A DNA stretch of 64,000 nt from Ilyonectria destructans (GCA_020740775.1 JAHEWK010000003.1:3782001-3846000); one strand, 5' to 3'; positions 11,601 through 24,102 are shown, counted from the stretch's first letter. Program-made: numbers and translations. Notes: generated by a model not told the origin, from the sequence alone.

Positions 11601-14600
11601 GTCGTGTGGCATCTTCTCTGTCTGTGTTCGGACAGTCGTTCTCGGCTAAGGAGGGGTAAAGTCGATGTGTGCGCACACTCCATTTCAAAAACCCTGGTCG
11701 CATCTGGCTGTGTGCCCTTATCCATCACTGCGCGCCGTTGAACCATCCGGGGGAAACTCGTCACAGGGCGGGAATATTGCCGAATCTTTCTCTTCCCCAC
11801 GTCCGCGATCACCCCTTAGACCCTTCTACGCAGATGTTGGCCTCGGATTATGGTGGGACTGGACTCTGGCTGGATCCGTTCCCTCGACGACCGACCAGCC
11901 GACTCCAGGGCGCCCAATTCGCACCGGAAGGCCCTTGTCCATCACTCCAACAACCAATATCGACTAGCGGCTGCGGGTAAGGAAAGGGACCATTAAACCT
12001 CAACCGCTAACTAGTGGCCACCCCCAGCCCAGTCCTGCCCAGCCGATTTGACTGACGGGAGACCTGGATCGCAGCAAAGACGCACAGGAGATGCACAAGA
12101 GACGCACGAAGTCGAGGGTACCAGGTACCGCTACAAGCGGCACTGGGCATCAATACCGCCAACGCAGAAGTACAGTTCCGCTGTGGCATCGTGTAGCCCA
12201 GTCGCAGTTGAGTCCAATCCCTCCTCCCAGCCACGAACCCACTGGCGTCCTGCGGCCTGCGGGCAAGATGCAGACGTCGGGAACTAACTGGCGTGTGCTT
12301 GGCTGCTATGGGTCCCAGCCCGCCCCACCAGTCCCTGAGTCTCTTAGCCTCGTGCAGCATCCCACAGATTTTGACCCGAACAGGCATCGTCAACTCTCAC
12401 CGCTTCAACTTGCCATGCCTCTAAAAGCCGCAAATTTTCTGCCGTCCGGGGGGAGGGGCACCAGACGCGTTGTCTTGCTTCCAAAACAGTACCCATGAGC
12501 ACCCTTGCCCATCCAATCCCGCCCAACCTCTTGTGGCGGTCAGACCCGAAGACGTCCACCTTCGTCATCGCACAGCCTCAGCAGAGGGAGAGACGCAGAG
12601 GGAAGGCATGTGTTTTGCGTTTCTGCATCTTGCTGCGTCTCGCTCTGGCTGTCAGTGAGTAGGAGCTATGTCTACTTGACATGCCACCCTTGTCTCTCTT
12701 GGCGACGGGAACTGAGGAAACCCTACCTATCAGTCGCATAAGCCTTTCATCCATGCTCTGACCCGCTGGGGGATGCACATGCGTAATATAGCGTCCTTGT
12801 TGTTTAAATCTCCGTCTCGATTCCTACGTGGCTCCCGTAAGCCATCAAGTTGGTATGAACAGAGGAGGTCAAGTTCATGCTGCCAACGGAGTTGGTGGAC
12901 GAGATGGTGCCCGCCACCCTGGAATCGGAAGGCCACGACACTGGTTACAAAGTCTATGTTCCCGTTCGTCAGTTCGTTAAGAACTGCACTGCAATTCCAG
13001 ACAGGGAATGCCATCCCTCATTGAGCCATTTGTGGTACATGCCATGTGCTACATTAGGAGTGTGAGTCAGTAAAATGGGCGGAGAGATCAACGCTGCTCC
13101 ACTGCACTTGGCCATCTGATTTCTTATCACGATCCCACTGCGTCAGGTAAGGGTCGTCCCTAAATATGGTTATACAGATCGAAGGGCTATTGTTAGCTTC
13201 GATGTTGGCCGGGCCTGTAGTCACTAAGATGCTTATTCCACAGTAGCACGTACATAGTACGAAGGACACTGCAGCATGTGAGTGATCCCGGATAGAGGCA
13301 GGGCTGGTGTTCTGCTGGCCAGCGCGCTGTACGTACATACTGCGCAGCATGTAAGTCCATCCATTCTTAGTAGGGTGCGCCCAAATGTCAAACGTCATGC
13401 AGGGCCCCTGCAGCCTCACGCAACCCCGACGATGGTTTTCCAGCCTAAGCCAAAACGACTCTGGCGATTCAAAGCAACCAACGAACCACGCTTGCAGATA
13501 TCTCATATGTTCTGCAAAGAGATACGGTAGTGCAGCTGCGAAATAGATGTTTCTAGCATGTTTCCAACCCACACTGTCTCGGCATGTCATGGGATAACCC
13601 CCTCACTCACGGGGCGGACGGAGGACTTAGGACGGAGGATGGACTCGGGGGGTGGTATGGAATTGCATAGGATTGGGCTCCATAATTACTGTATGCTCAT
13701 TACTTCGATTGCAAACCCCATCTGGGCTAGCCCTTGTCCTATCAATAACACAGGCGCTGTCCATGGCGATGCTGCAGGCTCACTTCAAACTTTGACTGAA
13801 GCCTCCTGTTTTGCGCCACTGAAAAGAGACCGCATGCTTTTGCCCCTCTTCAATTTACGTAGGGCTTCGCTCCCAAGAAGAATTGTACATGAATTGACTT
13901 GCTGAGAAGGGTGGAATCAGGAGGAGGACGCCGGTGTGTTTATGATCCTGGCATTTCCAGGAGATTTCGACCCATATCTGGCAACTATCCGCAGATGAAT
14001 TTCCTTTGGCAGAAGAATCCCCGGCGACCTCGGGCATAGATTCGGCGCCAGCGGAGTTCGCCCTACTATAATGGCTTGGCCGCGGGAGGGAAAGGCCCGT
14101 GGTGGAAAATGGCAGGACCAAGCGGCACGGGATCCCTCTCAAGTCCGTCCTATCCGAAGGTCATATGGCCCTCTCCTCCCCCCCGAGAAGTAGAAAAATA
14201 CAACGTTGTATATTTATTAATGATGGTTGTTGCACCGCCCCTTTCTCACATGCCTCCAGTCTCCTCAGCCACGCGCCAAAAGTTAAGCTACCGCCCGAAC
14301 CGTCCCGGTACGTAGCGGTACAGTAGTGCCAGCGGCAGCGGCAGCGGCAGACGGGTATTTTTATCTCCACTGGAGTGCGCTGGGTGCTCTTCAGCCACGC
14401 TCCACGTCCTTCGGCAGATCCGCCCGCCACAGTTCCCCCAATCGGCGGTCGCCTCACTGTCTCATCGCCCTCGTCCTCACTCCATTCATTTCTCACCACC
14501 ACCACGGGAACGCGATTGACGGCGCCTGTGCTGCAATTGCCATTGCGTGCCCTCCCCTCCCCCCAGTCGCCCGTCCCGCTGCCGGGCGTTGACCTGAGCC

Positions 14601-15167
14601 ACAATCCCGGATCCTCTCCTCTCCGTGCTCCCGTTGATGACCGCAGAGTCGTGCATCGTCGGATCGCACTGAGGCCGAAAGATTCCCCCACTGCCCGTAC
14701 TGCCCGTGTCCCAAAACGGCGCGCCAGGCTGGGGTCCCGTCATCTTCGGCCCCCGCGGTCTGCTCACTCCCGGGTCTCTGCCTTGCATCAGCCCTGTACC
14801 GCGCCTCGCCAAAGGCCGGCAGACCGTTCTCACTGGCAGCAAGATTAAAGCAATTGCTTGGTGTTGTGCGTTGGGGTTGTTGATAATCATCACCATGTCC
14901 ACGAGGGCAGGCCTCACCTTGCCAGATCATTGCAGCCATCGTTGTCAGCCTCACCACCTCACTCATATTAATATTCATCATTCTCACCATTTACAACTAC
15001 CATAACTTGGAATCGGCAACATCGTTAACAGAGAAGAGGGACCATAGAGAAGAAGGGCCTCTTAAACCCGCGGTTTCCCTCCGTCTTTGTTACCAAATCA
15101 CCTCACAACTGCTATCCATTCACGTCTACAACACACGCCACCGGGGCTTTAGTTCAAACCACACACC
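8606..15167. other. 6.5 kb gene-poor spacer between two divergent genes
   Basis: No conserved protein was recognised on either strand. It presumably holds the promoter and leader of the giant gene (minus) and of the DUF7053-like gene (plus). A pyrimidine-rich plus-strand block at about 10295-10370 and a G-poor, C/A-rich block at about 10660-10850 look like transcribed leader sequence, so a long spliced 5' UTR or a non-coding RNA is possible. Short A runs occur at 9446-9458 and 10460-10469. Several open frames of 100-180 codons exist, the longest plausible being at 13054-13590 (minus). Confidence 0.5.
13054..13590 (-). CDS. Doubtful hypothetical ORF, 178 aa
   Basis: An ATG-initiated frame of 178 codons in the long spacer. 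Its translation is rich in aromatic residues and Cys (for example YLFAEHMRYLQAWFVG) and is less biased than the random frames around it. I recognise no family, see no intron signals tying it to other exons, and the codon choice is not that of neighbouring real genes. It may be a chance ORF or a decayed gene fragment. Confidence 0.12.
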   Translation of the reverse strand: MTCRDSVGWKHARNIYFAAALPYLFAEHMRYLQAWFVGCFESPESFWLRLENHRRGCVRLQGPCMTFDIWAHPTKNGWTYMLRSMYVQRAGQQNTSPASIRDHSHAAVSFVLCTCYCGISILVTTGPANIEANNSPSICITIFRDDPYLTQWDRDKKSDGQVQWSSVDLSAHFTDSHS

Positions 15168-15737
15168 ATGAGATCTCAACGCCTATTAAGCCACTCTATC
15201 GCCATCCCCGGCAACCTCCCCCCGGCGGTCCTCATCACTAGCGTCCAATCCTTTATCCCCTTCCTCAGCAACCACAAAACTATGACCCGCTATAGCGAAA
15301 ACACCCCGTATCCCGAAGCGATCGCCAACGACCCTTTCTTCGACCCCCCTTGGGACGACTCCATCCGCTTCTTCCAAGTCACCGAGCTTGTCACCCTCGC
15401 ACCGGGCATCAGCAAGGAAGTCACCTATCAGGTCGTCTTTCAACGCATCCCCGACGGCATGCGCTCACGTGCCGAAGCCCCGGCTGGCGTTGTCATCCGC
15501 GCCGAGTACACCGTCCGGCCCCGCCCAGGGCCCACGTCCCCCGCCGGATCTGACAGCACCGGCAGCACGGCAACCGCCGTGGGAGACGAATACGAGATCC
15601 ATGAGGATGTCGCCGTCGAATCCAACTCTCTTATGATGCCCTTCATTGTTGGGTCTGTAGTAACAGCTCATCAAGCTATCTGCAACGGCGTCATTGACGA
15701 AGTGTGCAAGAGTTACTTTGGCACTGGAGACCAGTAA
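15168..15737 (+). CDS. DUF7053-like small fungal protein
   Basis: A single-exon gene of 189 aa. The ATG has A at -3 and follows a C/A-rich leader. The pattern matches, from memory, fungal DUF7053 proteins (possibly SRPBCC/START-like folds): an N-terminal segment on handling a 'H-S-x-x-x-P' start, a central V-T-Y-x-V-x-F-x-x-I-P-D-G-M (about residues 86-98), the A-P-A-G-V-x-I-R-A-E-Y segment (about 104-115), and a C-terminal E-D-V-A-V-E-S-N-S-L-M-M-P-F helix leading to a V-T-A-H-x-A-I-C-N tail. There is no signal peptide of classic form and no membrane segment. Ligand and role are unknown. It is convergent with the Crz1-type gene. The low-complexity loop of Pro/Ser/Gly at about 120-135 is variable in such proteins. 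Confidence 0.72.
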   Translation: MRSQRLLSHSIAIPGNLPPAVLITSVQSFIPFLSNHKTMTRYSENTPYPEAIANDPFFDPPWDDSIRFFQVTELVTLAPGISKEVTYQVVFQRIPDGMRSRAEAPAGVVIRAEYTVRPRPGPTSPAGSDSTGSTATAVGDEYEIHEDVAVESNSLMMPFIVGSVVTAHQAICNGVIDEVCKSYFGTGDQ

Positions 15738-16725
15738 ACTCCTGCTGGAGAACATAAAGCAACACTCGATGGTGCTAATCTCTCAAAAGAGCCGGACTCG
15801 ACAGAGGAACAGAGGAAGAATAGGGTAGATGGGTTTCGTTTCTACGTATGGCAAGGGTGCCGGGTGGGTAAACAACTTTTTTTGGTCCAAATGCGGGATG
15901 GGGGATTTGGATATCGCACGGCGTTGGGTTGCTTTGGGTAATACGGGGTTGTTGTCTTTGAAGATATCCTGGAAGGCCGCTCGCCTCTACCAAACGGACA
16001 TGGGAATGGGAAGAGAGCACACGGTTGAGTGGTGGCGAACACTCTTTACTTAGTTGGGAAGAGTAAAATGACATAGACGAGGGGTTGGGGGTGAGATTCC
16101 TTGTTTCTCTTCCTATATAGATAATTCAGCCGATTACTTGGCAGGTGAACAGTTATATTTTTGATTAGTTACCAAGGGTGAGAGGCATGGTGTTTCCTAA
16201 AGATAACAAGTCTATACCACCTTCGCATTGTGATGTTGAGTTTTTTTTTCCACATCCGTGCTCTCACATCATGACGAGGACCTCGGTAAGCCGAGTGCAT
16301 GGTGGAAGTGTTGGGATGCGAACGTATCATGTTATCCATCTGATGAGGACTCACAACATCTCCTATATCTAAAATCGTCACAACGCGGTGAAGCGAAACT
16401 CGCAGTTAAAACTAGATAAGAAGACAAACATACTCAGTTTGGTATCTATACGCAGTACCGTCTATCCCCGAGCCCTCCCAAGAAAACCAAAGCATTCACA
16501 TTTACACCGTCCTGTCCAGCCACAGAGGTGTTTTCCTAAGTCGCCGTCATCGGCGCCGAGTCCGTCCGGTATACATCAAAAACAGAGCCATCCAAAAATC
16601 CAAAGGCAGATCGCTTATAACAAAGTAAAAGGATGCATCCGTCATCTCCACCATTGTTGGCGGCTGTTAAGGAGCACGAGAAGAGAAGAGAAACCACAGG
16701 CAACTGCCATCCGAGTGGGCGCAAA
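15738..16725. other. Convergent 3' spacer (DUF7053-like / crz1)
   Basis: About 1 kb with no supported gene. It should contain both 3' UTRs and polyadenylation regions; the sequence is more AT-rich than the flanking genes (for example 16120-16260). Nothing else was recognised. Confidence 0.6.
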
Positions 16726-18973
16726 CTAGCGACCACCAAAGTCGCTCGCATATCCCATCTCGCCAAAGTTTTGGTTCATTCCCCCTTCACCATAGCCTGT
16801 CCCGGGTCCGCTTACGTAGCCGCCGTCGTCAGCTTCGTCGAGGTCGCTAGCATCGAACGACGATCGGCCACTCATTTCATCGTCCATACTTCCACCAACG
16901 TCAGGCCCAGACCAGTTCATTTGAGCCAAGACAGGGTATTGCGCAAGCAATGCCGCAGGCAGCATGTAGTTGCCAGTGGCATCCATGGGGTACGCGGTAG
17001 AGGGATCCATGCCCATGGCACCAGGAGGAGGGGCCATGTTGTGAGCCATGTTCTGCTGCATCCTCTGCTCCTGCCAGAGTCTCTGCCGTTCCATCATCTC
17101 TTCATCCAACAAAGGCTTGATACAGATACGACCAGCCTCAGACCGGAAATGACGACCGAGAGCGTCAGCACGGGCGAACCGCCGTCCACATCCCCATTGG
17201 CCACCGACCTTGAGATCACCCTTGCAGACGAACTTCTTCTCACCCGAGTGCAAACTCTCGTGTCGCTTACGGTCATGCTGTCGCGCAAAGGCTTTGCCAC
17301 ATACGGTACACACGAACGGTCGCTCGTCGGTATGGGTCCGTAAATGCGAACGCAAGTTGTAGGCGCGAGTGAATCGCTTGGGGCACAGGGTACACTGGAA
17401 CGTAGCGGGGTGCTTCTGGACACGCTTGGCCGCACCGCTGTCCTGACTGTTCTGATACTCGGGGTCTGCCAGGCGCAGCGCAATGACATTGTTGGGCACT
17501 GCCGACGTAGACTGTCTTCTCCGCGAAGGCGAGGCCGTTGCCTGTCTATCAAGTGGCGAGAGTGACCTGGAGGCATCCGATCGCATTCCTAGGTCAGCAC
17601 CAAGGGACGTGGACATGCCGTTGCCATTGCTAGGGCGGTTCAACAGTCCGCCACCAGGGTGGAAGGGATCTGTGACAGCTCGAGGCCGGGATCTGGGGCG
17701 ACCTAGGGAAATGTTAGACAAGTTTCATGTGGTCAAGACGAGGAAACCTACCTCGGTCGGGGGGCGTCAAGGAGTCTTGGTCCATGCGCGGTTTGGGAGC
17801 CTCAAATGTGCTGGGCTTGGAGTTCGTCGGCGCAAAATCAATGTTGATTGCCGGAGGCGCCATCTGGGATAAGTCGGGTCCACTGGACTGGAGGGTAGGG
17901 AAAGCCTCAACGGACCCCGGCATGTCTGGGTATCCGGAAGGCGCTCCATATCCATGGTTCATGGGTGCCAGACCGAAGCTAGGCTGCTGGGTCATATCGG
18001 GCATTTGTTGCGGGACTATGCGAGGGCTGATGGCCGGGCTATGGGACGGGCTTCGGCCCTGGTGACCAGGGCTGTTGTCCGAAATACTGAAGTTGTTCAT
18101 ACCCATTACAGACTCGTACATGCCGCTGTCCGTGGGACGCTGGTTGGGAGAGTGGCCACCAACATCTCCATCAAAGGTATCGGAGCTGACGAGGTTTGGA
18201 GATGGGGCAACTGAAGACACGTCCGAGTACTCTGAGGGAGTGCGACGGTGGCCCTGGAACTGAGGCTGGGCCCAGTCGCTCATGTGATTCGAGAGCATTG
18301 CTGCCTCGGGGCCGAGTGAAGCATGTCTCGAGTGACCGCCGGGTGGGGAGGAGAACTGGTGCTGGTTGAAGGCGGGCGACTGATGGGCCGAGCCGGGATG
18401 GTGGCCGTCGGGTTGGAGGAGATGAGGGGGGGTCGGAGAGTGATGGGTCTGCGGGGACGTCATGTTGTTGATGTCACTTGGATTGAGTGTAGGTTGATCG
18501 AACAAAGGAGCGTTGAAGTGATCGCTCTGACCGCCAGAGGGCGGGAAGAGTGAAAAATCACCGTCGTTCAGGTTAGGAGACAGGTAGGCGGGTTGCGCCT
18601 GAGCGTTGTAAGGCAGCGTGGTATCGGAGCCGGTGGTCGGCGCCGGCTGGCCAAAGGGAGAGGTGTTGTTGGGATCGAAGGCAGCGGGGTCGGCGAGGCT
18701 GGCCTGGGCGAAGGGGCTCTGTTGCTGCTGGGGGGGCGGCAGTGAGGGGGACAGCTGGGGGCTAAGGAAGCCGTTATTCCCGTTGTAAGAGTCGAAGGAG
18801 TTATTGTTTGCGGTCGTGAAGGGCTGCTGAGCGGATTGATCCAAGCCGAGACCAAGACCGACTGATGACTCGTTGGGTGGGTATGGGGTCGGCGATGGGG
18901 AGTGAGATTGACTTATATGAGGCTGATGATGGCCGGCCGAAGGTGACCGGCCTCGTTGAGCTTGTTGATCCAT
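16726..18973 (-). CDS. crz1: Crz1/CrzA-type calcineurin-responsive C2H2 transcription factor
   Basis: Two exons, 18973-17752 and 17702-16726, joined across a 49-nt intron (donor GTAGGT, CTAAC branch, TAG acceptor), giving 732 aa. The N-terminal half is Gln/Pro/Ser-rich and presumably the regulated transactivation region. PAINID at residues 374-379 fits the PxIxIT calcineurin docking motif. The DNA-binding region (about 509-592) holds two canonical C2H2 fingers ([10 protein letters not shown]..., [10 protein letters not shown]...) followed by an atypical third finger (FVCKG...[16 protein letters not shown]), the family signature. Crz1 is dephosphorylated by calcineurin on Ca2+ rise, enters the nucleus and controls ion homeostasis, wall stress and virulence genes. 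The C-terminal tail is acidic and Gly/Met-rich. The start agrees with the conserved MDQQ-like N-terminus. Confidence 0.95.
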
Positions 18974-21900
18974 GATGTTGCCGAGTTTAGAAGCAGACGA
19001 GGCAGACTCCCGAGTCAGCCTTCAGGCACCGTGGCGATGCCGGGGGGCTGTGCGCTCACGGGTGATGCAATGGGCGGGGGAACGGTCCTATCGCAGCAGC
19101 CGGACGCGTGGATGGGGGGGTGAGGCGCTTTGGAGGGGCCTTGTTTCGAACAGATAGATGCGACGTTGGGGAAAAGGATTGCGGGCGCTGCAGAGACGGC
19201 CTTTGAAGGTTCTGGCTCCTTGGGGAGGTTGGGCGCGTTGGCGAGCAGCGGTGGTGTTGGTGTTGGTGTTTGGTTTGGTGCGGGAACAGCAAGTCGGGCG
19301 ACAGACAGGTTGGGAGCGAGAGCTCTGGCTGCTGGGCGAGCTGGGTGAGCGGGCGGGCAGGTTGCTGGCTCCGGTGACACTGGCGGCTAGATGCGACAAG
19401 GCGGGCACTGGGGACACGGGGCACAGGTGCTAGAGACTGGGCACAAGGGCAGTGGGAGAGCACTTGGGACGTAGCGGCGGAGACGGTATTGTAACTGGGG
19501 GAGTGGAAATTCCCATGGAAGGGTGGAAGGGCGGAGAGAAACGGGGGGCGGGCGTGTCGACGGCGTGTGAATGGCAGGCGAGAAGCAATCGGTGCGGCGG
19601 GCGGCGAGGCTGTGCAAAGCGACCGACAGAGACACGTCGAGCGAATGGGGCTGCCCAAGCGGCTAGTTTGCTGGACAGCGGACAGTGGGTTGGATCACCT
19701 TGCCGGGGTTGTGCGAGAGCGAGACAGGGCAGGCCACCAGGGACGTCAAACGGGCCTTGTTTCTGTGACGGCGGGTCAGGGACACTGCGCACAACGACAG
19801 CCCTGCTAAATTTATCGCGGTTCGGGGGCGGTTGGGTGATGTTGGTGGTGGTGCTTTAGTAGCGCTGCCAGCGAGGCGGAGGTGGATTCCTTTGGTGTTG
19901 AGCAGTTTGGGTTTTGGGTTTGGTGTGGGGGATGGGGGATGGGGGATGGGATGAGGAGAACACCGAGTGAGCGACTGCCCACAGAATGCGGAAGACGACA
20001 ACAGGCAGGAGCAAGGAGGTGCTACGTCCAGAAAAAGGCAACCACGATGGACAGTTGGCAAGCACAATATTGGAGGTGCAGTATTGGAGGTGCGGTGGTC
20101 AAGTACCGTCCCAGGCTTAGGAACATGTGAATACCTTTACCGATGATGCGCACCTGTCTAGGGACTACCTTAATGCTTGATGTTTCCAAGTACATCCCCC
20201 TCTCAATTTACTTGCCCACTTAAGGAACGCCGACAGGGGAGGTACTTTTGGGAGGTACCGTCGCTACAGAATGGACCTACCTAACCTACGCTAGAAACAT
20301 CCAAATCTGTTAAACACGAGGTGGATTTGCGCGTAGCCAGAGTTGTATAATTCTCAGGCCATATCTGAGGCTGACTGTGCACATGGAGTTACTATGCCCG
20401 TATCTACATTTCTGTTAAGGATGCACGAATAGGTACCTACCTGCCCAGGGAGGTAGGTAAGGTAGGTGCCATATGCTCAGAATGGCGGCGGCTGCCGCCT
20501 TGGTACAGGATACCAACACACAACTTGTCTGGTAGACACAAAAGGAGGGGGAGGGGTGGTAGAGGCGACAAGGACGGTGGGGACCCGAGCATGATTCTCG
20601 CATACGATTGGTCCCACCGTACGACCAACTCAGCACAGCAATGCAAAACAGACACCAGCAGTGGATGATATTGGCACGGGAAACCAACCAACTTATCCAC
20701 AGGTTTCATTGAGCGGGCGACCAATATTATCCATGTCCAGAGAATGACAGTGATGGGTTCAGGGCGGCTACGACAGAGTCAGCAGTACGCCGTATGCCCT
20801 GGACAAGATCATCTCAAATCATCCACCAACACACATAACCTGACGACTAGAAGATGTCGGCAGAACAAGACACAGCCAGCATCAGCAACCCTGAGACATC
20901 CTTGCCCTGCTCATCCTTCCCAAGGTTCCTTTGCGAAGCTGCCTCTAATTAGTTGCGCATGTTCCCACCGAATGGAGCTCGGGATACCTATCACCTACTT
21001 ACAAACTCTAGTTCGACAAGAAGGGAAATCACCGAGGCTGTGCATCACATTTCAACTGCTGGCTTCCCTCTGGTCACTCAATTTCCATGGGCATCATTTC
21101 CGGGGCGCTAAGAAACAAGGCTGGGAGGCCGGGGCGCGACTGGGGAGCCTTTTGAGTGATCCGAGCAATGAAATTGGAGGCGTCTCTCCACTTTCATACT
21201 AGGTACGTCGGAGCTTGCTTTGACCTCTCCTTGCTTTGACGGCAATGAGCATGACCGTTGTTGTGCCGCCACAAGCCTCGATTCGCTGGCGTTTCGTGAC
21301 GATGAAACTCATCTGACGATTGGCTCAGCGATGGAATCGCGAGAGCACCATCCAGCCTCCGACAAGCATCTAATGCGCGACCCGCATCATCACATCTCCA
21401 TCACGCCTCCGTCGACCAGGTTCCCGTCCATTATTCATCTTCATCTTATCTCGTCACTGAATGCACAAGAATAGAATTAGATTTGTCTGGGCCCCGGTGG
21501 CTCGGGATCCCTGGAGCCCTGATGCCCTGGATCCCCATCATCAGATGGATCCTTCTGCCAACACCGCCCCCCTCGAAACGTCCCCTACCTATCGGCATCG
21601 TCCCCTCCAAGACTTGAGGCTAGGTGTGGGGGCGTGTTAGAGAATACGCGCTCTGCACTGTGGCCCTGCGGTGTGTGCTTCAGAAATTCCGAACTAATAA
21701 ACCCACCACCAGACATCCCGCGAGGTCGATCACCTTGTCTGTCTCGACTACTGTCCGTTCGCTCACCCAAGCTACTTTGTTCCATGCGACTCCGCCCCAG
21801 CCTTACACGCGGCCCGCGATGGGATCTGCTGGTTCCCCACAACTCAAGGCTGTGCTGTGCCCTACTCTAATGTCGGCTGCGAGCCGGGTACCTACTGATA

Positions 21901-22890
21901 CAGTGATACTGGAGTTGCTGATGCTGGAGCTGCTGGATGCTGGTGGGTACTGAGCGCCGAATGTCACCTTCGGGGGCAGTACCGCATGCCCCCAGTTCTT
22001 CCCACTGACCGATGGCTGCTTTGATGACATCAGTTTCAGCTGCCCACTGCACATCTCAAGCATCCGTAGGGCTTTGGGGCGGGCTGCGGTTACGCGGCCC
22101 AGAAGAAGCTTAACCATGTTCGCTCCGGAATAGGTAGGTCAAGAGACATAGCTCGTGTCTCGTACATCAACTTACGCGCTACTTTCTGCGCCATGTCACT
22201 TCCGGAGCAGCTTCAACCACCTCCGTCGGTGAACTCGTCCCGGTAATCAGTCTCATTAATTTTTTTTTTTTTAACAGCCACACTGCACTTTCGGCCTGAA
22301 GAGTGAGGCGACCAGGCGACGACCAGTTATGAGGCCATCTCGCTCGTACGCGGTAAGGCAACCATTTTCGCAGAGGCGGTGCAATTGTGCAAGGCCCCTT
22401 TGTGGTCTGACACATCTGGCTTCTTGACTGATCAGCGTCTGCATGAGGATCTCTCTATGACGACGAACGGGATCCATCTTGTAGTAAGCCGTAGTCCTTT
22501 CTGCCTCGCACACACCGGCCCTTTGGCTGGTATTGACTTTCTTCGTTCGCACAGCCACACTGAGATTGGGTCTTCACTGGTTCGAAAATCGTGTTCCTGA
22601 TTTTAGAAAGTTCTCTGGCTCCAAACCATCTGGGACTAGTCGATCATCTAGGGGCGCTGTGACACTCGCGCCTATATCAAAGAGTTGGGATTTGGGACCC
22701 CAAAGCTGCCAAACAACATAGGAAATAACAAATACAAAAACGCCTTGGGGCTCATAACGCCAGTGTCCAGTGGTATCATCCGTCTATCCTACAACCGCCA
22801 TTTTTTTCCACGCGTGAACAAAGGAAACGGACATTTAATACAGATTGCGTGGAATAAGTGTGTAGTGCCATCGTGGCTGTGTTGTGTGAC
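18974..22890. other. 3.9 kb spacer upstream of crz1, downstream of AOX
   Basis: No supported gene. The part at about 19000-20000 is purine-rich on the plus strand, that is pyrimidine-rich on the crz1 coding strand, as expected for a long leader and promoter. A G-tract array lies at 19927-19950 and GGTACC/TACCTA motifs at about 20236-20470. A T run lies at 22260-22273. Small minus-strand frames in the presumed leader (for example 19015-19380) could act as upstream ORFs but show no conservation I can judge. Confidence 0.5.
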
Positions 22891-24102
22891 TTAGATAACA
22901 TCAGCACGCTCGTATCCAGCGGGCTTGAGTGCGGGCTTCGGTATATCGCGGTCCTTGAACTCGCTGACGAATGGGTTCGGGTCCTCATTCTGGTTGAGAT
23001 TGCCCAGGGTGTGGTTGACGCCGCGGTGGACTGCCTCGTCGGCTCGAATGTAGAGGACGAGATCCTTCATCGTGCGGTGGCCCTCGGGGATGTTCCAGTA
23101 CTAGTTTAGAATTTTGTCAGCATAAATGCAGCTCCGTGGAAGCGGTTGCAGGAGAAGCTCACCTGAATAGCGATGTCAGGAATGCGGAACTCGGGGTCTG
23201 TCCACCTGGGGAGGTGGCCGTCTTCAATCTCCTTGATGCATCGCGTGTAAGTGTGGACAGCCTCCTCCTCGAGGTATCCGACGAAACGGTGCACAATCTT
23301 GGGTGAAATGAGGTACGAGACGAAAAGGCCGTTAAAGAAAACGCCTTGTGCGCCGATGATCATCATCTTCATGAACCACCCAGGCTCACACATTTTCATG
23401 AACGTCAAAAGGTGCATTCGTTCATTGTAGCTCTCCTCGAGGAGTGTCTCGATCCAGCCGTTGTCTCGCTTCATTCGGCGGAGGCTGCCGAGATGGCGTA
23501 GCATTCCGCCAACCATTCCGGGCACACCAGCAATGCTTTCAAGAAATATGAATCGAATCAACTAGCATCACATGTTAATCCTCCAGTGTCGATGGCAAAC
23601 GATTATGTGGGAGAATGATACGTACCCATTGCGCTTCAGTCAAGGGCTTTGATGCCTCTACAGAAGTGGTTGGGTGCTTCTTATCAACCTGCTGAGCGCG
23701 GTCCATGCCTGTGGCCTTGTCCATGCAGTACCTGGCAAATCGCACAATCTTCCAGGCTGCCCAGTCACCCATTCCTCGAGGCTCACGATGGGCCGGGACC
23801 ACCGAGATCATCTCCTCGTAGGATTGAGTGTGGTGAGGCCATGCTGGCTTGGTAACCTGGATATGGGGAGTATCCTTGGCTGGGAAGAAGTCTCGTAGCT
23901 GGGCAACGGAAGTCGTCGAGAATGCTCGTGAGGATTGATGGTGTTGGGACGCAGCGCAGGCTAACCTTAGACCAGCGGGGGATCGAAGAAGGGAGGATGA
24001 GGAGGACGAGGCCGAACGGACGAATCCAAGCGCCGCAGCTTTACCCAGCTGAGCAGCTTGTCTCGAGGCGTGGGCGTGGGTATGGATCTGAGTAGAGAGC
24101 AT
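22891..24102 (-). CDS. aox: Mitochondrial alternative oxidase
   Basis: Three exons (24102-23626, 23561-23163, 23100-22891), with introns of 64 and 62 nt in phase 0, giving 361 aa. The enzyme is the cyanide-insensitive terminal ubiquinol oxidase of the inner mitochondrial membrane, passing electrons from ubiquinol to oxygen without proton pumping. The N-terminus is Ala/Ser/Arg/His-rich (about residues 1-60), a typical matrix presequence ending near RAFSTTS. Diiron ligand motifs are present: FLES (E167), NERMH (E206, H209), LEEEAVH (E257-E259 region, H262) and RADEAVH (E314, H317). Two hydrophobic helices are suggested near 165-182 and 222-245. Length and motif order match fungal AOX. A TATATATA run lies about 140 bp upstream of the start. 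Confidence 0.97.

Noticed and set aside
12877..13065. Small plus-strand ORF of 62 codons starting MLPTELVDEM
   Set aside because: Looks protein-like over about 35 residues but is short, isolated and without splice partners; may be chance.
19015..19658. Minus-strand ORFs of 121 and 200 codons upstream of crz1
   Set aside because: Pro/Ser/Arg-rich translations of a pyrimidine-rich leader; the 200-codon frame lacks support for a real start, and no conserved domain is visible.
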